A stretch of 14,400 nt of DNA, from contig JBEKNT010000160.1 in the NCBI GenBank assembly GCA_049522565.1, forward strand, positions 1 through 14,400. Reading direction: 5' to 3'. The notes beneath the pieces are model-generated. The model was given only the letters and a program-made list of their open reading frames with translations. It made no database searches and was not told the origin of the DNA. The stretch is from JASHVB01 sp049522565 (GTDB taxonomy: Bacteria > Pseudomonadota > Alphaproteobacteria > Acetobacterales > Acetobacteraceae). Below, one piece after another: positions 1 through 6,448 of this stretch. Each line of letters begins with the position of its first letter. The stretch's first letter is position 1. A program made the position numbers and the translations under genes.

Positions 1-501
1 CGCATCGGAGGCGCCATACGGCACCAGGTATGGCCTGCGGCCGGCCGAGCGCAGTGCCTCGACGATCGCCTGCAACGGCGCGTTGCGGTCCTCGTTCCAG
101 TCGATCGGATGCAGCACCGCACCGTACAGCCGATCGAGCAGGATGTTGCCGTTGGTGAGGGCGTCGGGTTCCGGGGCGGCGATGCGGCCGGACATGATGC
201 CGAGGTGGCACTCCAGCCCCAGCAGCGCGCAAGCCGCCGCCACCTGCCGCGCGGTGTTGGACTGCGGCACCCCGCCGGACACCACGCAGTCGGCGCCGGC
301 CGCGTGCGCCGCTGCCAGGTCGAACTCCAGCTTGCGGACCTTGTTGCCGCCCAGCCCGAGGCCGGTGCAGTCGTCCCGCTTGACCCACAGCGAGGCGACA
401 CCGAGCGCGGCCCCCAGTCGCCGCATCTGCTCCAAGGGCGTCGGCAGATGCGCCAGCGTCAGCCGCGGCAGGTCGTGCAGCCTCGCCAGTGCATCGGTCA
501 T
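1..501 (-). CDS. PLP-dependent D-cysteine desulfhydrase / ACC deaminase family protein (3' part outside window)
   Basis: The first 167 residues of a fold-type II PLP enzyme are visible, running off the left edge; family members are about 320-340 residues long. The sequence begins MTDALARLHDLPRLTLAHLP and contains WVKRDD followed by GGNKVRKLEF; Lys54 in GNKVRKLEF is the expected Schiff-base lysine. A second conserved block reads SGGVPQSNTARQVAAACALL, corresponding to the substrate/PLP-phosphate loop. In many relatives the residue after QSN is His or Gln; here it is Thr, so the exact substrate is uncertain. Known activities in the family are D-cysteine desulfhydration (to pyruvate, sulfide and ammonia) and ACC deamination. 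The start at 501 is supported by a GAGGAGG-like ribosome binding site just upstream. It is divergent from the gene at 608. Family assignment is firm; substrate is not. Confidence 0.85.
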   Translation of the reverse strand, partial: MTDALARLHDLPRLTLAHLPTPLEQMRRLGAALGVASLWVKRDDCTGLGLGGNKVRKLEFDLAAAHAAGADCVVSGGVPQSNTARQVAAACALLGLECHLGIMSGRIAAPEPDALTNGNILLDRLYGAVLHPIDWNEDRNAPLQAIVEALRSAGRRPYLVPYGASDA

Positions 502-607
502 CGCGCCCTCCTCACCGCCGGACTTCGCCTCGTCCTGAGCAAATCACGCTGGCGCTCGACTGCCGGCGCCCTAGACTGCCGGGCAAGCCAATGGTCGGGA
601 GGATCGT

Positions 608-1860
608 ATGCGCCTGTTCCTGCTGCTGGCCAGCCTGCTGCTGTTTGCGGCGACCGCCCGCGCAGACGACACCGAGATCGACCTGCTGGCATTCTCCAAT
701 GGTGGCCTGATCGACCACACCTCCGGCGACTATGGCGGCTGGACCGGACTGCAATTGCTCGACGAGAACCCGGCCACCGGCTGGGCCAATCCGCAGGGCA
801 CCAAGCCGCGCAGGGCACCAAGCCGCCGTTCGAGATCGTCGTGTCGGTGCCGGAGCATTCGCGGTTCACCCGGTTCGGCTTCGACACCGCCTCGGCCGAG
901 AGCGCCGAACGGTCCGCCAAGGAGGTCGATATCCTGGTCTCCGACCAGTCGGGCACCGCCGGCTTCCAGAAGGTGATGACCGTCACCCTGGAACCGGCGG
1001 CGGATGGTCAGAACTTCCCGCTGGCCACGCCCGTCGAGGGGCGCTGGGTCAAGTTCGTGGTCCGCAGCAATCATGGCGCGCCCGACTACTGGGAGATCAT
1101 GAACGTGCACGGCTACGGTGTGGCGCTGACCAACACGCCGCTGACCAACGTGTCCGGGACCTACGACAGCACCGCCTACGGAAGGTTCCACCTGGCGCAA
1201 TCCGGCGCGCAACTGATCGGCTGCTACGAGTACAACGAAGGCGTGGTGCAGGGCGGGCTGGAGGCACATTTGATGCGCCTGACCTGGACGGAATCCGGCG
1301 ACAACAACACTGGGCCCGCGGTGATGGTGCAGACGCGCGACGGCAAGGGTTTCCAGGGCCTGTGGCGCCGCGAGACCGATTCCCCCAACTCCGGGTGGAA
1401 CGAGAACTGGGTGCTGAAGAAGATCAGCAATGACGTCGGCTCCTGCCCGCATTGGCGGCCACCCGGCAGCACGGCCGGCGCGGGTGGATCGGGCAACCTG
1501 GTCGCCGCCGGCTTGGCGCATACCGGGCGGGTGCGGCTTTACGGCATCACCTTCGACACCGACAGCGATCGCCCCCGTCCGGACGCCACGCCGACGCTGG
1601 ATCAGGTGGCGGCGGCGCTGAAGGCCAATCCCGATTGGCACGTCACCGTCGAGGGCCACACCGACAGCACCAGCACGCCGGCGCACAATCTGGATCTCAG
1701 TGCGCGGCGCGCCGCGGCGGTAAAGGCGTATTTGGTGGCAGCAGGCATTGACGCCGGACGCATCGCAACCTCGGGGTTCGGCCAGGACCGGCCGGTCGCC
1801 GACAACGGGACGGCACTGGGGCGCGCGCAGAACCGGCGTGTGGAGATCGTGAGAGAATAG
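608..1860 (+). pseudogene. Exported discoidin-like + OmpA C-terminal domain protein, frameshifted by a 17-bp tandem duplication
   Basis: The gene starts at 608 behind GGGAGG and encodes a clear signal peptide (MRLFLLLASLLLFAATARA, cleavage after residue 19). The frame opened at 608 runs out at 976, whereas the rest of the protein is in another frame from 826 to 1860. A perfect 17-bp tandem duplication (792-808, 809-825) lies at the switch. Removing one copy gives an exact in-frame 411-residue protein reading NPQGTKP-PFEIVVSVPEH. Residues about 20-170 of that product resemble a discoidin/F5-8C-type beta domain, followed by a middle region of unknown type. Residues about 305-411 are an OmpA C-terminal peptidoglycan-binding domain with GHTD, LSARRAAAV, GFGQDRPVADN and GRAQNRRVEI. 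Asp347 and Arg362 match the diaminopimelate-binding pair. The intact protein would sit in the periplasm anchored to peptidoglycan. As written, only a 122-residue product starts at 608. The cause could be a true mutation, a reversible slippage state, or an assembly error. Confidence 0.85.
792..826 (+). repeat. 17-bp perfect tandem duplication inside a coding region
   Basis: Two exact copies of CGCAGGGCACCAAGCCG lie head to tail at 792-808 and 809-825; the match at period 17 extends one more base to 826. Seventeen is not a multiple of three, so the second copy shifts the reading frame of the surrounding OmpA-domain gene. The bases before the first copy (c791) and after the last match differ, so the unit boundaries are sharp. 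Confidence 0.95.
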
Positions 1861-1981
1861 AGCTCGATCGGGGAAATGGACGAATCGTTCGGGACGCTCG
1901 GCAGCCCTCTGTCTGCCACCCCCGCTCCAAGGCCCAAGCCGTGTGCCCGGGAAAGACCTCGTCCCGAGCATGTCGGCCCGC

Positions 1982-2044
1982 CGGGACCGATGTGTCGGAA
2001 TCAGCCGCGGCGGTGCCCGCGCCGCAGCCAGCGCATCGGTCCCG
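1982..2044. terminator. Inverted repeat between convergent genes, possible bidirectional terminator
   Basis: An 11-bp perfect inverted repeat (CGGGACCGATG at 1982-1992, CATCGGTCCCG at 2034-2044) lies between the 3' end of the plus-strand OmpA-domain gene (1860) and that of the minus-strand RraA-family gene (2054). The stem can be extended by three pairs if G-U is allowed. The 41-base spacer is itself GC-rich and contains a smaller GCGGCG/CGCCGC pairing. There is no T-tract on either side, so it is not a textbook intrinsic terminator. Position between convergent genes is the main reason to propose this role. Confidence 0.35.
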
Positions 2045-2053
2045 ACCGGCCGG

Positions 2054-2749
2054 CTAATGGATCTCCCCCGACCGCTTCAGTGCGTCGCGCAGCTTCGCGG
2101 GGGTGAAATCGGGCGCGCGGCAGACATCGAGAATGACCTTCTCGCGCCGCGAGATCAGGTCGATCGCCGCCGGCAGCTTGCGCACCGCATCCGCCGGCAC
2201 CACCACCGCGCCGTGGTAGTCGGCATGGATCACGTCGTCATGCCCCACCTGCATGCCGAAGATGTTCACCGGCTGGCCGAAGGTGACCATGTGCACGTGA
2301 GCGTGGCTCGGGCCGACCCGGCCGCCGATCATCTGGAAGCCCGGCGCCCACATCTCCAGGTCGCGGAACGAGCCGTTGGTGACGCAGCCGATCGCGCCCA
2401 GCGCCTTGTGCACCGTGGACTGCACCTCGCCCCAATAGGCGCCGTAGCCGATCTGTCCGTCGATGTCCTGGATGACGGCGATGGTCGGGAAATCGGTGGC
2501 GTGGACGTAGTCGTACCAGTCCGCCCGGTCGGTGACCTTGCCGCGCGGCGGCTCGGTGGAGCGGATCATGCCGACCCGCGCCAGGCCGACGATCGGCTTG
2601 GCCTTGTGGTCGATGCACACCATCGGCTCGACCGTGTAGCCGAAGCGGCGGCGCTCCGGGTTGGTGATCTCCAGCCCGTTGCAGATGGTGGGGGTGTCCC
2701 ACTGGGCCAGTACCTCGAGATCGGACTGGTTGAAGGGCCGGTCGGCCAT
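2054..2749 (-). CDS. RraA family protein (HMG/CHA aldolase-like fold)
   Basis: A 231-residue protein of the RraA/dimethylmenaquinone-methyltransferase-like family. This fold includes class II HMG/CHA pyruvate aldolases and the RNase E inhibitor RraA. Visible family features are an N-terminal DTPTICNGLE, then GLARV, then GEVQSTVHKALGAIGCVTNGSFRDL (residues about 107-131). Arg129-Asp130 match the RD pair that binds pyruvate and metal in the aldolases. HADYHGAVVVP (175-185) matches the usual D-x-D-G-VVVVP block. Start 2749 has AGGAG nine bases upstream. It is transcribed away from the racemase-family gene at 2823 with only 73 bases between them, so they probably share a control region. The neighbour points to carboxylic-acid catabolism rather than RNase E control. 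The substrate is unknown. Confidence 0.85.
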   Translation of the reverse strand: MADRPFNQSDLEVLAQWDTPTICNGLEITNPERRRFGYTVEPMVCIDHKAKPIVGLARVGMIRSTEPPRGKVTDRADWYDYVHATDFPTIAVIQDIDGQIGYGAYWGEVQSTVHKALGAIGCVTNGSFRDLEMWAPGFQMIGGRVGPSHAHVHMVTFGQPVNIFGMQVGHDDVIHADYHGAVVVPADAVRKLPAAIDLISRREKVILDVCRAPDFTPAKLRDALKRSGEIH

Positions 2750-2822
2750 GGCGTCGCTCTCCTGTCACTGCGGATCGTGCCCCACTCTCGCGCGCGCGAG
2801 CGGTTTCCGGCAAGGTGCCGGC
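2750..2822. promoter_or_regulatory. Short divergent intergenic region between RraA-family and racemase-family genes
   Basis: These 73 bases must carry the start signals for both outward-reading genes. The minus-strand gene's ribosome binding site (AGGAG on that strand, 2759-2763) lies in it. An alternating CG run (cgcgcgcg, near 2790) is its only other notable feature. I could not pick out a convincing sigma-70 pair on either strand. Confidence 0.4.
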
Positions 2823-3647
2823 ATGGAACGAGCCATTTCCCACCAGGGCATTGCCCAACGGATCATCGCCACCGGCGGCAAGGCGATCTACGGCGCGCCG
2901 CTGGGCATCCTGATGCTGGAGGCGAAGTTCCCCCGCATCCCCGGCGACATGGGCTACGCCGGCACCTGGCCGTTCCCGGTGCTGTACCGCGTGGTGCGCG
3001 GTGCCAGCCCGCAGCGTGTCGTGCTGCACGCCGCCGCCGGCCTGCTGGACGATTTTCTCGCCGCCGCGGCGGACCTGGTCGCCGACGGCGCCGAGGCGAT
3101 CACCACCAACTGCGGCTTCCTGTCGCTGTTCCAGCGCGAGATCGCCGCCCACGTGCGGGTGCCGGTGGCGACCAGCGCGTTACTGCAAGTGCCTTGGGTG
3201 CAGGCCATGCTGCCGCCGGGCAAGCGGGTCGGCATCATTACGGTATCGGCGCCGTCGCTCACTCCGCGCCACCTGGAAGCCGCCGGCGTGCCGCCCGACA
3301 CGCCGTGCATCGGCACCGAGGACGGGCAAGAGTTCTTCCGCGTGCTGATCCTGGGCGAGAAGCAGGACATGGATATCGGCCGCGCCGCGGCGGACATCCT
3401 GGAGGCCGGCCGGCGGTTGGTCGCCCGCCACCCCGATATCGGCGCCATCGTGCTGGAATGCACCAACATGCCGCCCTACGCGCACGCGCTGCGCGAGGTG
3501 CTCGGCCTGCCGGTCTACGACATCTACTCGCTGATCACCTGGCTGTACGCCGGGTTGCGGCCGCGCGATTTCGGGCCACCCGCCGATCGCGCCACTTGTC
3601 TGGGGGATTTTTCCCCCGCTCCGTCCGCGCGAGGCGATGGCGCATGA
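2823..3647 (+). CDS. Aspartate/glutamate racemase family protein
   Basis: A 274-residue protein of the Asp/Glu racemase superfamily, which uses two cysteines for cofactor-independent racemisation or decarboxylation. The two expected cysteine blocks are present: EAITTNCGFLSLF (Cys97) and AIVLECTNMPPYA (Cys213). The N-terminal APLGILMLEAKFPRIPGDMG matches the family opening. VGIITVSAPSLT (136-147) begins the second half. Ser/Pro/Gly-rich residues after about 252 look like a disordered tail. The ATG at 2823 begins the protein directly at the conserved N-terminus; longer in-frame starts would overlap the divergent gene and are rejected. It pairs divergently with the RraA-family gene, which suggests a shared pathway for a small dicarboxylate or amino acid. 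Whether it acts on aspartate, glutamate, hydantoins or malonates cannot be told from the sequence. Confidence 0.85.
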   Translation: MERAISHQGIAQRIIATGGKAIYGAPLGILMLEAKFPRIPGDMGYAGTWPFPVLYRVVRGASPQRVVLHAAAGLLDDFLAAAADLVADGAEAITTNCGFLSLFQREIAAHVRVPVATSALLQVPWVQAMLPPGKRVGIITVSAPSLTPRHLEAAGVPPDTPCIGTEDGQEFFRVLILGEKQDMDIGRAAADILEAGRRLVARHPDIGAIVLECTNMPPYAHALREVLGLPVYDIYSLITWLYAGLRPRDFGPPADRATCLGDFSPAPSARGDGA

Positions 3648-4069
3648 TCGTGGCTCCGGACAGGCTGGAAATGCTCAAGGGGCACTGACTCCGACGCCCC
3701 ATGCAATTTGGTCAAACTTGGAAAGTCGGTGCTGGCCGCGGCAAAGCAAGCAAGGGGTTTCTCACAGAGGTTCACCGAGTGCACACAGAGTTTCACCAAG
3801 CAAGCAAACCTTGTGTTCCGTGCCGCATGCAGCGGCCGGGCACCGCGCACCGGCGCGCAGCACCAATAGAGTTTCTCAGCGAAACTCGGTGTGCACTCGG
3901 TGAAACTCTGTGAGAAACCCCTTGCTTGCACGGCCGCATTGGTCCCGCAGCAACCGGACAACCAGCCTGGTCTGCTCATGCAAGATCAGACTGTCCCGTT
4001 CTCACGCCAGCGGACCCGCACGCTCCGACGCGCCTGGCAATCCTGCGGCCAGAGATCGTCGCACAACCC
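3648..4069. other. Gene-free 422-bp gap holding a long inverted repeat
   Basis: No credible gene lies here. The frames that stay open on both strands are built from the inverted repeat at 3746-3929 and look like no protein. The gap separates the end of the racemase-family gene (plus) from the end of the fumarase gene (minus), so it must contain termination signals for both. A weak GGGGC/GCCCC pairing follows the racemase gene near 3678-3700. Nothing recognisable was seen between 3930 and 4069. Confidence 0.6.
3746..3929. repeat. Long inverted repeat with 49-bp arms (REP/MITE-like)
   Basis: Left arm 3746-3794 and right arm 3881-3929 are reverse complements over 49 bases with two mismatches (at 3770 and 3787 of the left arm), separated by 86 bases. 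The outer ends read GCAAGCAAGGGGTTTCTCA and its complement. The AAGCAAGCAA motif recurs just inside the left arm at 3798-3807. The arms are less GC-rich than surrounding DNA and rich in CACAGAG/CACCGAG words, which resemble dispersed non-coding repeats I recall from many environmental bacteria. GGCCGC occurs on both sides (3734-3739, 3932-3937), too short to be called a target duplication. A transcript would fold into a very stable hairpin, so it may also end transcription of the convergent flanking genes. Confidence 0.85.
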
Positions 4070-5716
4070 CTACTCCATCCCCTCGTAAAAATCGTTCCCC
4101 TTGTCGTCGATCACGATGAACGCGGGGAAATTCTCCACCTCGATCCGCCATACGGCTTCCATGCCGAGTTCGGGATACTCCAGCACCTCCACCTTGCGGA
4201 TGCAGTCCAGCGCCAGCCGTGCCGCCGGCCCGCCGACCGACCCCAGATAGAACCCGCCATTCGCCTTGCACGCCTCGCGCACCGCCCGCGAGCGATTGCC
4301 CTTCGCCAGCATCACCAGCGATCCGCCGGCGGCCTGGAACTCCGCCACGTAGCTATCCATCCGGCCCGCCGTGGTCGGTCCAAACGACCCGGTGGCATAG
4401 CCAGGGGGAGTCTTCGCCGGGCCCGCATAGTACACCGGATGGTCCTTGATATAGGCCGGCAGACCCTCGCCGCGATCCAGCCGTTCCTTCAGCTTGGCAT
4501 GCGCGATGTCGCGCGCCACGACCATGGTCCCGGTCAGCATGACCCGCGTCTTCACCGGATACGCCGACAACTGCCGGCGGATCTCCGCCATCGGCCGGTT
4601 CAGATCGACCGCCACCGCGTCGTCACCCAGGTGCTCGTCCGTCGTCTCCGGCAGGTACTTCGCCGGGTCGGTCTCCAATTGCTCCAGGAACACCCCGTCG
4701 GGCGTGACCTTCGCCAGAATCTGCCGATCGGCACTGCACGAAACGCCAATCCCCACCGGCAGCGACGCACCGTGCCGCGGCAGCCGGATCACCCGCACGT
4801 CGTGGCAGAAATACTTCCCGCCGAACTGCGCGCCGATGCCGATGTTGCGCGACAGCTCCAGCACCTGCTGTTCCATCTCCATGTCGCGGAACGCATGCCC
4901 CGCCTTGCTGCCTGATGTCGGCAGCGTATCCAGCCAGCGCGTCGAGGCCAGCTTCACCGTCTTCAGCGTCAGCTCGGCGCTGGTGCCGCCGATCACGATC
5001 GCCAGATGGTACGGCGGGCACGCCGACGTCCCCAGCGTCTTCATTTTCGTTTCGAGGTATTTCAGCAACCGTTCCGGCGACAGGATCGCCCGGGTCTCCT
5101 GGAACAGGAAGCTCTTGTTGGCGCTGCCGCCGCCCTTGGCGACGAACATCAGATGCAACTCGTCGGCGTGATGCCCGCCCGGCGCGGCCATGATGTCGAA
5201 CTGCACCGGCAGGTTGTTGCCGGTGTTCACCTCCTCGAACATCGACAGCGGCGCCATCTGCGAGTAGCGCAGGTTGGTCTCGGTGTAGGTGCGGTGGACG
5301 CCCCAGCTCAGCGCCTCCTCCTCGTCGCCGTCCACCCAGACGCGCTGCCCCTTCTTGCCGAACACGATCGCCGTGCCGGTGTCCTGGCACATCGGCAGCA
5401 CGCCCCCGGCGGCGATATTGGCGTTCTTCAGCAGGTCCAGCGCGACGAACCGGTCGTTCGCGCTCGCCTCCGGATCGTCGAGGATCGCTCGGAGCTGCGC
5501 CAGATGCCCGGGGCGCAACAGATGCGATACGTCGCGGAACGCCTGGAACGCCAGTTCCGACAAGGCCTCCGGCGCGATGCGCAGCACCGTCTGCCCGTCG
5601 CACGTGGCGGTGCGCACGCCATCGATCGGCAGTGCCTTCCATGGCGTGTGCTCGGGCCCCAGCGGAAACATCGGCGAATAACGGAAGCCTGACGGCCGCG
5701 GCAGCGGAGCGTTCAT
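4070..5716 (-). CDS. fumA: Class I fumarate hydratase, [4Fe-4S]-dependent, single-chain
   Basis: A 548-residue protein, the same length as E. coli FumA/FumB, that interconverts fumarate and L-malate in the TCA cycle in the cytoplasm. The alpha and beta domains are fused in one chain. The three cluster-binding cysteines are visible: VLPMCQDTGTA (Cys110), TSACPPYH (Cys233) and VSCSADRQ (Cys327); the last two are 94 apart, as in characterised homologues. The C-terminal domain carries the expected GSFGPTTAGRMD and MLAKGNRS blocks and ends GNDFYEGME. Start 5716 has AAGGA ten bases upstream on the minus strand. It follows sspB in the same direction with a 114-base gap; an SspB-fumarase pair is familiar in alphaproteobacteria. 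Being a class I enzyme, it should be sensitive to oxygen and superoxide. Distinction between FumA- and FumB-type naming is not meaningful here. Confidence 0.95.
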   Translation of the reverse strand: MNAPLPRPSGFRYSPMFPLGPEHTPWKALPIDGVRTATCDGQTVLRIAPEALSELAFQAFRDVSHLLRPGHLAQLRAILDDPEASANDRFVALDLLKNANIAAGGVLPMCQDTGTAIVFGKKGQRVWVDGDEEEALSWGVHRTYTETNLRYSQMAPLSMFEEVNTGNNLPVQFDIMAAPGGHHADELHLMFVAKGGGSANKSFLFQETRAILSPERLLKYLETKMKTLGTSACPPYHLAIVIGGTSAELTLKTVKLASTRWLDTLPTSGSKAGHAFRDMEMEQQVLELSRNIGIGAQFGGKYFCHDVRVIRLPRHGASLPVGIGVSCSADRQILAKVTPDGVFLEQLETDPAKYLPETTDEHLGDDAVAVDLNRPMAEIRRQLSAYPVKTRVMLTGTMVVARDIAHAKLKERLDRGEGLPAYIKDHPVYYAGPAKTPPGYATGSFGPTTAGRMDSYVAEFQAAGGSLVMLAKGNRSRAVREACKANGGFYLGSVGGPAARLALDCIRKVEVLEYPELGMEAVWRIEVENFPAFIVIDDKGNDFYEGME

Positions 5717-5791
5717 GATACGGAGGTCCTTCGGCGATGCGTTGAGCGACGTGTCGGGCAGCAGTGGCGGAGCGACTGGGGGCGGGGCGAA

Positions 5792-5822
5792 CGTGTCATT
5801 GCGAGGAGCGCAGCGGTCCCCC
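5792..5822. repeat. Fragment of a dispersed GTCATTGCGAGGAGCG-type repeat
   Basis: GTCATTGCGAGGAGCG followed by CAGCGGTCC lies in the 114-base gap between sspB and the fumarase gene. It matches, from memory, the start of a short interspersed repeat common in alphaproteobacterial genomes (GTCATTGCGAGGAGCGnAGCGAC...). Only one end is recognisable, so it is probably a remnant. No palindromic partner was found in the gap. Confidence 0.5.
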
Positions 5823-5830
5823 GATGACCG

Positions 5831-6364
5831 TTATTCCTTAGGCGGCGTGCGGCGGCGGAACGCGTCCAGGCTGACCACCTGCGGCGCCTCGGCCGGCGTC
5901 TCCGGCTTGGCCTTCTCTTCGGGCGAGGCGGCCTCCGGTGCCGGCACCAGCGCCACCGGCGTCCCCGCTGGCGCCTCCGGCAGAACGACCTGGAACCGCA
6001 GCCCATAGCGTACATACGGGTCGGCAAAGCCGACCACCGCGTCGAGCGGCACGGCCAGCGTCGTCGGCACGCCGCCGAACGACAGGCCGACGCTGATCAG
6101 CCCGGCCTCCTGGTCCATCTTGAGGTCCCAGAACTGGTGTTGCAGGACGATGGTCATCTCCTGCGGATATTGCGCCCGCAGCCGGGGCGGGATCACCGTG
6201 CCAGGATGGTCGGTGCGGAAGGTCAGGTAGAAGTGGTGGTCGCCGGGCAGACCGTGCACCGCGACATGGGCGATCGCCTGCGCCACCACCTGGCGCAGCG
6301 CCGTCTCGGTCCATTGCTCATAGGGCAGCAGGCTTTCCGGCCGCTGCTCCTGATCATCTTCCAT
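5831..6364 (-). CDS. sspB: ClpXP protease specificity-enhancing adaptor SspB, alphaproteobacterial type
   Basis: A 177-residue protein matching alpha-type SspB, which binds ssrA-tagged peptides and delivers them to ClpXP in the cytoplasm. The substrate-binding domain covers about residues 10-130, with HHFYLTFRTDHPGTVIPPRL, the EMTIVLQHQFWDLKM strand pair, and GLSFGGVPTTLAVPLDAVVGFADP. A Pro/Ala/Glu-rich flexible linker follows (about 131-163). The tail ends VVSLDAFRRRTPPKE, the short module that docks on the ClpX N-domain. The start at 6364 (MEDDQEQ) is chosen because it fits the family N-terminus; the frame stays open to 6442 but the extra 26 residues look like leader DNA. It lies 84 bases downstream of the C13 protease gene and 114 bases upstream of the fumarase gene, all on the minus strand. 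Confidence 0.93.
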   Translation of the reverse strand: MEDDQEQRPESLLPYEQWTETALRQVVAQAIAHVAVHGLPGDHHFYLTFRTDHPGTVIPPRLRAQYPQEMTIVLQHQFWDLKMDQEAGLISVGLSFGGVPTTLAVPLDAVVGFADPYVRYGLRFQVVLPEAPAGTPVALVPAPEAASPEEKAKPETPAEAPQVVSLDAFRRRTPPKE

Positions 6365-6448
6365 TCCGGCCTCTGGGTTCCGGCGCAGAGATAGCGCGGG
6401 CCGGCCAGGGGGCAAAGGGGAGGGCAAAACGTCAACCCGCATCCCAGG

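Noticed and set aside
3602..3617. GGGGGA-TTTT-TCCCCC hairpin considered as a terminator
   Set aside because: It lies inside the end of the racemase-family coding region, 30 bases before its stop, and has no T-tract after the stem.
1943..3688. Very long plus-strand open frame antisense to the RraA-family gene and running past the racemase-family gene
   Set aside because: Its translation is Arg/Ala/His-rich with no family signal; it mirrors the GC codon pattern of the real genes on the other frames.
3524..3979. Minus-strand frame through the long inverted repeat, giving a Cys-rich 151-residue translation
   Set aside because: Most of it is the repeat arms translated; no domain, no ribosome binding site, and it overlaps the end of the racemase-family gene.
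5831..6442. Longer SspB start at 6442
   Set aside because: The extra 26 residues do not resemble the family N-terminus, whereas MEDDQEQ at 6364 does.
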